From the NCBI RefSeq assembly GCF_040096015.1, contig NZ_JBBMFO010000023.1:1-34745 (forward strand): a stretch of DNA of 34,745 nt, given 5' to 3'. The translations under genes and the position numbers were made by a program. Source of the stretch: Peptoniphilus_A hominis (GTDB lineage Bacteria > Bacillota > Clostridia > Tissierellales > Peptoniphilaceae). This document shows, in pieces, positions 26,331 to 33,103 of this stretch (position 1 is the stretch's first letter; every line of letters begins with the position of its first letter). Below the pieces are notes generated by a model that saw only the letters and a program-made list of their open reading frames with translations, ran no database searches and was not told the DNA's origin.

Positions 26331-26642
26331 ATGGAATTTAAATTAGAGTCAAAAAATACTGATGAATTTTTAGTTTTATATCCCAAGGGAGAACTTGATG
26401 TATATAATACAAAAAAATTTAAAGAAAAATCTTTAAAGATTTATGAAAAAGACAAAAAAGATATTTTATTTGACTGCATTGACTTGGAATATCTTGACTC
26501 AACAGGTCTTGGTTCACTTATTTTCATCTTAAAGGAAATAGAAAAAGACGGTCATAAAATTGTAATTGAAAATCTAAACAATTCAATACTAAAGCTCTTT
26601 AAGATAACTAAACTTGAAGATATGTTTGAAATCAGGGGGTAG
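26331..26642 (+). CDS. STAS-domain anti-sigma factor antagonist (RsbV/SpoIIAA-like)
   Basis: The 103-residue single STAS domain keeps the phospho-site region LDSTGLGSLIFI, with the usual phosphorylatable Ser in DST. Such proteins, when unphosphorylated, bind the anti-sigma kinase and free the sigma factor. It is preceded by AGGAGG 8 bp past gyrA, and followed by the anti-sigma and sigma genes, giving the order antagonist, anti-sigma, sigma as in sigB and spoIIA operons. No PP2C phosphatase is in the window. Confidence 0.9.
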   Translation: MEFKLESKNTDEFLVLYPKGELDVYNTKKFKEKSLKIYEKDKKDILFDCIDLEYLDSTGLGSLIFILKEIEKDGHKIVIENLNNSILKLFKITKLEDMFEIRG

Positions 26643-26643
26643 T

Positions 26644-26994
26644 ATGGATAGGCTTAAATATCAAATACCAAATGATGCAAAATATTTTTCTACAGTAAGG
26701 CTTATGCTATCAGGAATCTTAAATCTTTTAAATAGAAATATTGAAGAGATTGAAGACTTAAAAATGGCAGTTACAGAAAGTTTAAATATTGCACATAATT
26801 TAAATGAAGAAGATCATATTGACTTGGTATTTGAAATAGAAGATGAAAAAAATATAAAAATTTGTGTAAGTGAAATTGAAGAAGAAAAACTAGAATCATG
26901 TGAGAAATTATTCCTCGCAAAAACGATTATAGACTCTCTTGTAGACGAATGTTATTTTAATGAAAATACATTTATTTTATCAAAAAAATTGTAA
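26644..26994 (+). CDS. RsbW/SpoIIAB-like anti-sigma protein with a degenerate ATPase domain
   Basis: I place the start at ATG 26644, two bases past the STAS stop, with AGGGGGT just upstream; a longer frame from 26614 lies inside the STAS gene and has no family support. The resulting 116-residue protein resembles the HATPase of anti-sigma kinases: helix EDLKMAVTESLNIAHNL fits the N-box (Glu, then Asn four residues on). The expected DxGxG (G1) and GLG (G2) boxes are not seen: these regions read CVSEIEEEKLES and EKLFLAKTIIDSL. It is also shorter than RsbW (about 145-160). It may bind sigma without kinase activity. Confidence 0.72.
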   Translation: MDRLKYQIPNDAKYFSTVRLMLSGILNLLNRNIEEIEDLKMAVTESLNIAHNLNEEDHIDLVFEIEDEKNIKICVSEIEEEKLESCEKLFLAKTIIDSLVDECYFNENTFILSKKL

Positions 26995-27003
26995 GGATTT
27001 GTT

Positions 27004-27789
27004 ATGAATTTAAAGGAATACAACAATTTAGATAGAAGGCTTACAAAAGAAGAGAGAAAGGAACTTTTCAAAGAATATCACGAAACTGAAGACCAAGAAA
27101 TAAGAGATATTTTAATAGAAGAGCACCTCTATATTGCAGAAATCCTATCTAAAAAATATACAGGTAGGGGGATAGATTACGACGATATTTATCAGGTTGC
27201 ATCTATTGGTTTAATCTATGCTATACAGAGATATGACCCAGACAAGGGTTTCGAGTTTTCTTCTTTTGCCACGCCAACTATTATTGGAGAAATTAAAAAA
27301 TATTTTAGGGACAATGGATGGACTATTAGAGTTCCAAGAAGAATCCAAGAACTTTCTAAAAAAATTGCAAATGCAACTGTAACCCTATCTCAAAAATATC
27401 AAAAGACTCCAACTATTGATGAGATTGCAGAATTTTTAAATTCAACTCCAGAAGAGATTATGGAGGCTATGGAAGCATCAAAGGTCTACACTCCACAGTC
27501 TCTTGACATAACTTATGATTCAGGAGACGAAAGTGAAGTTAACCTATCTGATCTAATTGGAGTAGAAGAAAAATATTTCGACAAAATTGAATCAAATGAC
27601 TTTTTCAAAAGAGCCATGGAAAATTTAGACGAAGTTGAAAAAACTGTTTTAATTGACAGATATTTTAATAAAAAGACACAAGTTGTCATTGCAAAGGAAC
27701 TTAACATTTCACAAATGACAGTTTCTAGGATAGAAAAGAAAGTTTTGGAGAAAATGAAAAAAGAACTAGCTAAGACTATGGAGGTATAA
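27004..27789 (+). CDS. RNA polymerase sigma factor, SigB/SigF/SigG group
   Basis: The 261-residue sigma-70 family protein has region 2 (YDDIYQVASIGLIYAIQRYDP and FEFSSFATPTIIGEIKKYFRD as landmarks), region 3 (VPRRIQELSKKI, QKTPTIDEIAEFLN) and region 4 (a helix-turn-helix in TQVVIAKELNISQMTVSRIEKK). This fits the SigB/F/G clade controlled by partner switching. It follows STAS and anti-sigma genes in one run and overlaps the next gene by one base (TAATG). Whether it is a general-stress or a relic of a sporulation sigma cannot be told; no sporulation genes are in the window. Confidence 0.93.
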   Translation: MNLKEYNNLDRRLTKEERKELFKEYHETEDQEIRDILIEEHLYIAEILSKKYTGRGIDYDDIYQVASIGLIYAIQRYDPDKGFEFSSFATPTIIGEIKKYFRDNGWTIRVPRRIQELSKKIANATVTLSQKYQKTPTIDEIAEFLNSTPEEIMEAMEASKVYTPQSLDITYDSGDESEVNLSDLIGVEEKYFDKIESNDFFKRAMENLDEVEKTVLIDRYFNKKTQVVIAKELNISQMTVSRIEKKVLEKMKKELAKTMEV

Positions 27790-28439
27790 TGAACAGAAAT
27801 AGGTATCTAGTTACACTTTTAAGACTAGTAAATATATTTGAAATAGTTGTGTCTATTATGTTAATAGCTGGAGTTGTTATATCAGTGCCAGATATTTTGA
27901 AATATTATTTTAAAATACTTACAAGCGATGCCACACTTTCCTACAAAATATTTCAAAATTTCCTTTCCCATGTACTGTTACTAGTAATAGCAATAGAATT
28001 TGTAGTCTTGATGATTGCACATACTGATACAAACATCATTCACTTAATATTACTTGTAATTTCAAGAAAGATGTTAGTATATTCAGACAATATGTTGGAC
28101 TTACTTATAGCTACTGTTGCAATAGCAGTTTTATTTGCTACTAGAAAATTTTTACTCACTGGAGTTAATATGGATGTATCAGGAAATGAAAATAATGAAT
28201 TTTCTGCCTCAACGCCTATTAAGATTCTCAACAAAAAGTATAGCTTTGATATTGAACCAGGAGATTCAACTACACTTGGAGGTTATGTAACAGCTCTTCT
28301 AATTAAGAATGCAGAAGAAGCAGAAGCAGGAGTAATAGTCGAAGATGGAAATTACATCTTCCAAATAGTAAAAATGGCAACTGGTGGAGTTATAGAAACT
28401 GTTTCAGTTAAAAGAATTGACGAAAAAGGAAAAAAATAA
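27789..28439 (+). CDS. Four-helix membrane protein with C-terminal CorC-type (transporter-associated) domain
   Basis: The 216-residue protein has about four hydrophobic helices in residues 1-125, resembling PsiE-like proteins (LRLVNIFEIVVSIMLIAGVV, then HVLLLVIAIEFVVLMI). A C-terminal soluble domain (about 140-212) contains FDIEPGDSTTLGGYV and YIFQIVKMATGGVIETV, which resembles the CorC/HlyC transporter-associated domain. Its ATG overlaps the sigma stop by one base, so it is tightly coupled to the sigma factor gene and ends the operon at a strong terminator. Function unknown; a membrane input to the sigma module is an attractive but unproven idea. Confidence 0.72.
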   Translation: MNRNRYLVTLLRLVNIFEIVVSIMLIAGVVISVPDILKYYFKILTSDATLSYKIFQNFLSHVLLLVIAIEFVVLMIAHTDTNIIHLILLVISRKMLVYSDNMLDLLIATVAIAVLFATRKFLLTGVNMDVSGNENNEFSASTPIKILNKKYSFDIEPGDSTTLGGYVTALLIKNAEEAEAGVIVEDGNYIFQIVKMATGGVIETVSVKRIDEKGKK

Positions 28440-28443
28440 TTTT

Positions 28444-28495
28444 AAAGACCTATTAGCTTGATTAAATTTCAAGTAATAATAGGTCTTTCTTTTAT
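28444..28495 (+). terminator. Terminator of the gyrA/sigma operon
   Basis: AAAGACCTATTA (28444-28455) pairs perfectly over 12 bp with TAATAGGTCTTT (28477-28488); an inner CTTGA/TCAAG extends the fold. A T-rich tract follows. Confidence 0.85.
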
Positions 28496-28564
28496 AATTT
28501 AAAAAAATTTTTGCAAATAGATTTGAATTTAATATAAAATTTGAAGCTAAAGGCAAGCAATTAC

Positions 28565-28660
28565 TAACAAATGTAGATAAAAACAAAAAAATGTGGATAA
28601 CTTTTTATAAAAAAACTCAAATTTTAACAAAAAAACATAAAAAATCCTTACTTATCCACA
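28565..28660. other. Second DnaA-box cluster, away from oriC
   Basis: In the gap between two convergent genes lie TGTAGATAA (28572-28580, box on minus), perfect TGTGGATAA (28592-28600, minus) and perfect TTATCCACA (28652-28660, plus). The 14-mer TAACAAATGTAGAT at 28565-28578 recurs exactly at 18008-18021 inside oriC. The rest of 28440-28697 holds the two flanking terminators and no gene. Confidence 0.65.
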
Positions 28661-28686
28661 AAAAAGACTCGAGATTTACTCGAGCC
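28660..28686 (-). terminator. Terminator of the holin-like gene
   Basis: On the minus strand GGCTCGAG (28686-28679) and CTCGAGTC (28673-28666) form an 8-bp stem with one G-T pair and a 5-nt loop, followed by six T (28665-28660). Confidence 0.8.
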
Positions 28687-28697
28687 TCAAAAATTTA

Positions 28698-29030
28698 TTA
28701 TAAAGTTTTTTTGCCAGCTGGCATAAAAGAATCCACAATACCAAGAACAAGAGCACCAATAATAGCACCAAGAACTGATACTGTAAATCCGTCTACAATT
28801 TTGCCTGTAATGAATAAAATTATAGCGGCAACAACAAATCCAACGGCGCCTCTGCCAAAAGCTGATGCGTCAATGCCTGTGAATTTATTAATAGCCCAGT
28901 CTAAAATTCCTATTACAATACCTGCCATAATTGCAGTTGAATATCCATCTGTTTGAATGCCTGGTGATAAGGCAGAAGTTATAAGTACTGCTATTCCACT
29001 AACTAGGATTTTAATTAAAAGTTTTATCAT
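28698..29030 (-). CDS. Holin-4 superfamily membrane protein (YvlD-like, PF04020 type)
   Basis: The 110-residue, Gly/Ala/Ile-rich protein has about four hydrophobic helices and matches the small family often labelled phage holin family, with the central GILDWAINKF and later LGIVDSFMPAG motifs. Members are common in bacterial chromosomes outside prophages and include Bacillus YvlD, so a lysis role is not implied. The ATG at 29030 follows AGGAGGG. It is a single gene with its own terminator, and points toward oriC. Confidence 0.83.
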   Translation of the reverse strand: MIKLLIKILVSGIAVLITSALSPGIQTDGYSTAIMAGIVIGILDWAINKFTGIDASAFGRGAVGFVVAAIILFITGKIVDGFTVSVLGAIIGALVLGIVDSFMPAGKKTL

Positions 29031-29119
29031 AATCTTCCCTCCTAATTAATTTATAACCAGATGTTATAGCTTTAAACAAATTTTAATAAGTTTGGGTATA
29101 TAGAGAGGGGAGGTTTATC

Positions 29120-29437
29120 ATGGAATTTTTAAAAATAGAAGTATTTATACCGAGAGAAAATACAAAAAAATTAATGGAAAAAGTAAATGAAGGCGGATTT
29201 TTAAAGGAAGAAAATTATGACTTTTGCTATGCTGAAACACCTGTCACAGGTCACTTTAGACCCATAGAAGGAGCAAATCCCTACATAGGTAGTCTTGGAA
29301 AAGTGGAAGATGTCCTAGAAAATAAGGTCGAGTTTAGGATAAGAAAAAAAGATTTAGATGAAGTAATGAAAATAATAAGAGAAAACCATCCCTATGAAGT
29401 TCCAGTAATAAATGTAATAGAGCTTTATAAGGATTAA
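29120..29437 (+). CDS. Small YqfO/NIF3-insert-like (CutA-fold) protein
   Basis: The 105-residue protein resembles the middle insert domain of YqfO/Nif3 family proteins as a stand-alone unit. It begins LKIEVFIPRENTKKLMEKVNEGG, has the GHFRPIEGANPYIG motif with a conserved His, and ends ENHPYEVPVINVIEL. These stretches are conserved in CutA/PII-like trimeric folds. A strong GGGGAGG site lies upstream of the ATG. It is divergent from the holin-like gene. Biochemical role unknown. Confidence 0.8.
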   Translation: MEFLKIEVFIPRENTKKLMEKVNEGGFLKEENYDFCYAETPVTGHFRPIEGANPYIGSLGKVEDVLENKVEFRIRKKDLDEVMKIIRENHPYEVPVINVIELYKD

Positions 29438-29452
29438 AGAAAAATTTTCGCA

Positions 29453-29503
29453 AAATAAAAAATTTTATGAAATAAAAAAATTTGTGAAATAAAAAAATTT
29501 GTA
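29453..29503. repeat. Three tandem 17-bp AT-rich repeats
   Basis: AAATAAAAAATTTTATG (29453-29469), AAATAAAAAAATTTGTG (29470-29486) and AAATAAAAAAATTTGTA (29487-29503) follow one another without spacers. They lie between the YqfO-like gene and the tRNA-Arg terminator. They are probably low-complexity slippage products. Confidence 0.75.
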
Positions 29504-29532
29504 AAAAAATCACCTGCCCTTGGCAAGTGATT
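29502..29532 (-). terminator. Terminator after tRNA-Arg
   Basis: On the minus strand an 11-bp stem (arms 29532-29522 and 29518-29508, one G-T pair) is followed by a T run, two bases past the encoded CCA of the tRNA. Confidence 0.8.
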
Positions 29533-29534
29533 AT

Positions 29535-29611
29535 TGGCGTCCACGAGAGGAGTCGAACCTCCGGCCCCACGCTTAGGAGGCGTGTGCTCTATCCTACTGA
29601 GCTACGTAGAC
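29535..29611 (-). tRNA. tRNA-Arg (anticodon CCU)
   Basis: On the minus strand the acceptor GTCTACG pairs with CGTGGAC (one G-T pair). The D stem is GCTC/GAGC. The anticodon stem CACGC/GCGTG encloses loop CTCCTAA, giving anticodon CCT (CCU). The T arm is GGAGG-TTCGACT-CCTCT with pairing as expected. Discriminator G and encoded CCA are at 29538-29535. It reads AGG codons. It has its own promoter and terminator. Confidence 0.96.
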
Positions 29612-29621
29612 CTATAAAATA

Positions 29622-29650
29622 ATTGTATAAAAAATTTTAAGAAGTGTCAA
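29622..29650 (-). promoter_or_regulatory. Promoter of tRNA-Arg, overlapping the upstream terminator
   Basis: On the minus strand perfect TTGACA (29650-29645), 17-bp spacer and TACAAT (29627-29622) end about 11 bp before the tRNA 5' end. The -35 hexamer is part of the 3' arm of the carboxypeptidase terminator stem. Confidence 0.8.
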
Positions 29651-29667
29651 TTATTTGTGACACTTCT
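29640..29667. terminator. Terminator after the D,D-carboxypeptidase gene
   Basis: AGAAGTGTCA (29640-29649) and TGACACTTCT (29658-29667) form a perfect 10-bp stem with an 8-nt loop. T-rich DNA follows on both strands, so it may stop transcription in either direction. Confidence 0.78.
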
Positions 29668-29721
29668 ATTTTTTATTAATTTTTTGAAATTTATCGAAAG
29701 TTTAAAATTAAAGACTAAAAT

Positions 29722-31062
29722 TTATGCTGCCTTTTCCATGTTGACAAAAATTTCTTCGAAGACTCTTTTAAATTTGTTGAGAAATCCTCTCTCATAGACT
29801 TTGTCCTTAACTATTAAATCACTTTCATAAATTAAGTCGTCATCTCTATAAAAAGAAATTTTTCCAACGCTTGTGCCTGCTTCTAGGGGAGCCTTTAAGT
29901 ACTCGTCAATTTTTACAATTTCCCTTAATTTTTCGTCAGACTTTGAGAGAACATATCCCACTTCCTTTTGATAGACTGGTATGTTTTCATCTTGAGAGTT
30001 AAGGACTTCAATGGTCCTCACTTCTTTACTTGTGTCGCCTACTGCATTATAGCCATAGCCTTCAAAGCCCCTTGTGATTAATCTTTTGCAAGCCACAAAT
30101 CTTTCAAAATCAGAATTTGAACCAGTTGTTATACAAATTAACCTCATGTCCTTTGATTTGTTTTCCTCGCCCTTTTCAAGGCCTGTTAAGATTACACACC
30201 TGCCTGCTGCATTTGTGTAGCCAGTTTTTAGGCCGTCCACTTCAGGCACAATGCCAAGGACGGGGTTTGTGTTGTACTCAATAAAATTTCTGTCAGGCTC
30301 TTCTATTTTTTCAATACTTGTGTACTTTAAAATTTCAGGATGGACCTTCAAAAGTTCTCTTGCAAGCTTAAACATTTCTCTGGTAGTCATCTTGTTGTAT
30401 TCTATAATTTCATAATTTGTAAGTCCAGTTGGGTTTATCATGAGGGCATTTTTTAGTCCAAGTTCTTCGCACTTGTCATTCATCATCTTGACAAAGCCTT
30501 CTGTTGAGCCGCCAATATATTTTGCAAGGGCTGTTATTGCATCGTTACCTGAGACAACCATTGATGCCTCAATTAGTTTTTCGACGCTTACCTTGTCCCC
30601 TTCCTTTAGTTTAAAGGAAGAGCCCATTAGGGATGCCACTTCGTGGTCAATTTCAACCTCATCATTTAGTGAAATTTTCCCCTCTTCAATTTTATCTAAG
30701 ACTACAAAGATGGAAACGAGTTTTGAAGTGGATGCCATTGCACGAACTTCATCTAAGTTGTAGCCGTCTATAATTTCGCCAGACTTATAATCTCCCAAGA
30801 GATAGGATTTAGTAAGTCCCTCTAAGGGAACTTCTTCTAATTTTTTAATTTTGTCTGCCTCATATTGGTTTGCCTTTTGCACACCCTCTTTAGTTGGCAC
30901 TAAAAAGTTTTGATTTCTAATTGTATTTGGATCAACTTCTTGAGCTGTTGTATTTGTATTTGCATTTGCATTTTCTACTGCCGCACTATCTACAGCAACT
31001 ACATTTAGGGGAGTTGAGAGAAAGATTAGGGCAGCAGATAAGCATAGAAGTAATTTCTTCAT
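29722..31062 (-). CDS. D-alanyl-D-alanine carboxypeptidase (DacA/PBP5 type)
   Basis: I choose ATG 31062 (MKKLLLC), preceded by GAGGTG; an upstream in-frame ATG at 31089 overlaps the promoter. This gives 446 residues: a signal peptide (about 1-24), a Thr/Asn-rich linker, then a penicillin-binding domain with SxxK (Ser111-Thr-Ser-Lys114), SGN (170-172) and KTG (278-280). A C-terminal beta domain follows. The C-terminus (VFEEIFVNMEKAA) looks amphipathic, as in membrane-attached PBP5 proteins. It trims the terminal D-Ala of peptidoglycan stem peptides outside the cell. It is a single gene pointing toward oriC. Confidence 0.93.
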   Translation of the reverse strand: MKKLLLCLSAALIFLSTPLNVVAVDSAAVENANANTNTTAQEVDPNTIRNQNFLVPTKEGVQKANQYEADKIKKLEEVPLEGLTKSYLLGDYKSGEIIDGYNLDEVRAMASTSKLVSIFVVLDKIEEGKISLNDEVEIDHEVASLMGSSFKLKEGDKVSVEKLIEASMVVSGNDAITALAKYIGGSTEGFVKMMNDKCEELGLKNALMINPTGLTNYEIIEYNKMTTREMFKLARELLKVHPEILKYTSIEKIEEPDRNFIEYNTNPVLGIVPEVDGLKTGYTNAAGRCVILTGLEKGEENKSKDMRLICITTGSNSDFERFVACKRLITRGFEGYGYNAVGDTSKEVRTIEVLNSQDENIPVYQKEVGYVLSKSDEKLREIVKIDEYLKAPLEAGTSVGKISFYRDDDLIYESDLIVKDKVYERGFLNKFKRVFEEIFVNMEKAA

Positions 31063-31079
31063 CTTACACCTCGGCAAAT

Positions 31080-31108
31080 ATTGTATCAAATTATAAATAA
31101 ATTGTAAA
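31080..31108 (-). promoter_or_regulatory. Candidate promoter of the D,D-carboxypeptidase gene
   Basis: On the minus strand TTTACA (31108-31103), 17-bp spacer and TACAAT (31085-31080) lie about 18 bp upstream of the ATG at 31062. With a start site near 31073 the leader is short. Confidence 0.6.
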
Positions 31109-31185
31109 TTAATGATAGTATTAACTTGATTAAATTATTACAATCGCTAATTTATGGGTATTTAATGTAAATGTTAAGACCAATG

Positions 31186-31194
31186 TGTTATAAT
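31186..31194 (+). promoter_or_regulatory. Candidate extended -10 promoter of the folate operon
   Basis: TGTTATAAT (31186-31194) combines a TGn extension with a perfect TATAAT, 46 bp before the folE ATG. The -35 region is weak, as allowed for extended -10 promoters. Confidence 0.5.
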
Positions 31195-31240
31195 AAAATT
31201 TATAAATTTACAAATAAAAGGAACCCATGAGGAGATTATA

Positions 31241-31798
31241 ATGGATAAAGAAAAAATTGAAAAAGCTGTAGAAATGATAATCGAAGCAATTGGAGAAGAC
31301 AAAACTAGAGAAGGTCTAGTTGAAACTCCAGCAAGAGTTGCAAGGATGTATGAAGAAGTCTTTGCTGGAATTGGCAAAACTGCTGAAGAACATCTTTCAA
31401 AAACTTTTGAAATCACTGAAGACAATATAGTTGTAGTAAAGGATATAAACTTTTACTCAATGTGCGAACATCACTTCCTTCCCTTTTATGGCAAGGCACA
31501 CATCGCCTATATTCCAGACCAAAAGGTTGCAGGACTTTCTAAACTTGCAAGAACTGTAGAAACTTATGCAAAAAAACCACAACTTCAAGAGAGACTTAGC
31601 ATTGAAGTTGCAGATGCCATGATGAAATACCTTGAGCCAAAGGGAGTTTTAGTTGTAATTGAAGCTGAGCACATGTGCATGAACATGAGGGGAGTTAAAA
31701 AACCTGGCTCAAAGACTGTTACAGCTGTAGCCAGAGGAGTTTTGGAAACAGACGAAAAGCAAAAGCAAGAAGCTTTTAGGTTAATTGAATTCAAGTGA
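31241..31798 (+). CDS. folE: GTP cyclohydrolase I
   Basis: The 185-residue enzyme converts GTP to 7,8-dihydroneopterin triphosphate, the first step of folate synthesis. Zinc ligands are Cys75 and His78 in SMCEHHFLPF and Cys146 in HMCMNMRG. ETPARVARMY and GLSKLARTVE are family motifs. The length is standard. The ATG follows GAGGAG. The TGA overlaps the GTG start of the HD gene, beginning the operon folE, HD hydrolase, folB-folK, glucosaminidase. Confidence 0.97.
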   Translation: MDKEKIEKAVEMIIEAIGEDKTREGLVETPARVARMYEEVFAGIGKTAEEHLSKTFEITEDNIVVVKDINFYSMCEHHFLPFYGKAHIAYIPDQKVAGLSKLARTVETYAKKPQLQERLSIEVADAMMKYLEPKGVLVVIEAEHMCMNMRGVKKPGSKTVTAVARGVLETDEKQKQEAFRLIEFK

Positions 31799-32274
31799 AA
31801 AATACAAACAAAATAGTTTTAAGTAAAATTTACAGGGACTATTTAAATGAATTAGAAGACCTTGAAAGAGACAGATTTTTTTGCAGGCACAATTACGAGC
31901 ATTTTATATCTGTGGCTAGAATTTGCTATATATTAAAATTAGAAGAAGATGTAGATGTAGATAAGGACATGATTTATGCCACCGCCATCCTTCACGATTT
32001 GGGACGAGTCCTAGAAATAAAGGAAGGCATAAACCATGCCATAGGATCAGTTGAAATAGCGAGGGAAATTTTAGAAGTTACAGACTTTTCTCTTGAAGAA
32101 AAAAATAGAATTTTAAGCTGCATTTCTTATCACAGGACTAAGGATGCCGCAGAAGACGAATTTTTTAATATTTTTTATAGGGCAGACAAGCTTTCAAGAC
32201 CTTGCTTTAGGTGTCCTGCCTATGATGAATGCAATTGGTCCTACGAAAAGAAAAATCACGAAATAATATATTGA
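31795..32274 (+). CDS. HD-domain phosphohydrolase with C-terminal Cys cluster
   Basis: The 159-residue HD-superfamily protein starts with GTG (31795), overlapping the folE stop (GTGA). Candidate metal ligands are His36, His67-Asp68 (ILHDLG) and Asp131 (YRADK). The C-terminal end adds CFRCPAYDEC (Cys137, 140, 146), a CxxC-x5-C pattern that could hold a metal. Sitting between folE and folB-folK, it may remove phosphate from dihydroneopterin triphosphate, the step otherwise done by Nudix FolQ/NudB, for which no gene is present here. This role is inferred only from position. Related archaeal MptB is an HD enzyme acting on a pterin phosphate. Confidence 0.8.
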   Translation: MKNTNKIVLSKIYRDYLNELEDLERDRFFCRHNYEHFISVARICYILKLEEDVDVDKDMIYATAILHDLGRVLEIKEGINHAIGSVEIAREILEVTDFSLEEKNRILSCISYHRTKDAAEDEFFNIFYRADKLSRPCFRCPAYDECNWSYEKKNHEIIY

Positions 32275-32284
32275 TGGGAGAATT

Positions 32285-33103
32285 ATGGATTTTATCAAGA
32301 TAAAAGACCTTGAAGTTTATGCAAATCATGGACTTTTTGGAGAAGAAAAAAAACTTGGACAAAAATTTTTAATTAGTGCAGAAATTGGACTAAGCTTTAG
32401 AAAATGTGCAATAGAAAAAAATTTGGATGAATCCATTGATTATGGAAAATTATCCCACCAGCTTTACGACCTATTTGCCAATGAAACTGAAGACTTAATC
32501 GAGACTCTTGCCTACAAGCTTACAAAATTTATTTTTGACACTTATGAAATAGCACAGACAGTTGAAGTCACTATAAAAAAACCTTGGGCACCAATAAATT
32601 TGCCCCTGGACACAGCATCAGTTAGCTGCAAGAAAAAGAGAAGAAATTATTATATAGGCATTGGCACAAACCTTGGCGATAGAGAAGGATATATAAAAAG
32701 CGCCCTTGAAATGATGGAAGAGGAAGGCTTAAAGATTCTAGAAAAGGCAAGTATAATAGAGACTAAGGCTTGGGGCAAAACTGACCAAGGCGACTTTTTA
32801 AACACAGTTGTAAAAGTATCTTCTTATGAAGATCCACTTGACCTACTTCACATTTTGCAAAAGATAGAACTTGATTTAGGTAGAGTTAGACACGAAAAAT
32901 GGGGCGAAAGGACAATTGACTTAGATATTTTATTTATCGATAGAGAAATTATCTTTACTGACGAATTAGTAGTGCCTCATCCCTATATTGCAGACCGTGA
33001 ATTTGTTTTGGAATCCTTAAAGGAACTAATTCCAAATTATTTTCACCCAATTTTAAATAAAAAAATAAGCAAACTTTATGAAGAAGTGAAAAATGAAAAT
33101 TAA
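32285..33103 (+). CDS. folBK: Fused dihydroneopterin aldolase / HPPK
   Basis: The 272-residue protein joins two folate enzymes. Residues 1 to about 117 are FolB (IKIKDLEVYANHGLFGEE, catalytic-region ESIDYG, and VEVTIKKPWAP with the active Lys). Residues about 120-265 are FolK (YYIGIGTNLGDREGYI, GERTIDLDILF, VVPHPYIADREFVLESL). Together they turn dihydroneopterin into 6-hydroxymethyl-dihydropterin and its diphosphate. Such fusions are known in Firmicutes. The HD gene ends 10 bp upstream; the next gene starts 11 nt inside. folP and folC are not in the window. Confidence 0.95.
   Translation: MDFIKIKDLEVYANHGLFGEEKKLGQKFLISAEIGLSFRKCAIEKNLDESIDYGKLSHQLYDLFANETEDLIETLAYKLTKFIFDTYEIAQTVEVTIKKPWAPINLPLDTASVSCKKKRRNYYIGIGTNLGDREGYIKSALEMMEEEGLKILEKASIIETKAWGKTDQGDFLNTVVKVSSYEDPLDLLHILQKIELDLGRVRHEKWGERTIDLDILFIDREIIFTDELVVPHPYIADREFVLESLKELIPNYFHPILNKKISKLYEEVKNEN

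Noticed and set aside
26614..26643. Upstream start for the anti-sigma gene
   Set aside because: It would begin inside the STAS gene; the ATG at 26644 has a ribosome binding site and begins the alignable region.
28591..28956. Plus-strand 121-codon frame over the holin-like gene
   Set aside because: It covers DnaA boxes and a terminator, then runs antisense to the holin-like gene; the minus-strand reading has a clear family and a strong ribosome binding site.
29093..31171. GGGTAT stretches upstream of the YqfO-like gene and of folE as SigB-type -10 elements
   Set aside because: No GTTTAA-like -35 at 12-15 bp in either case, and ordinary promoter elements are available.
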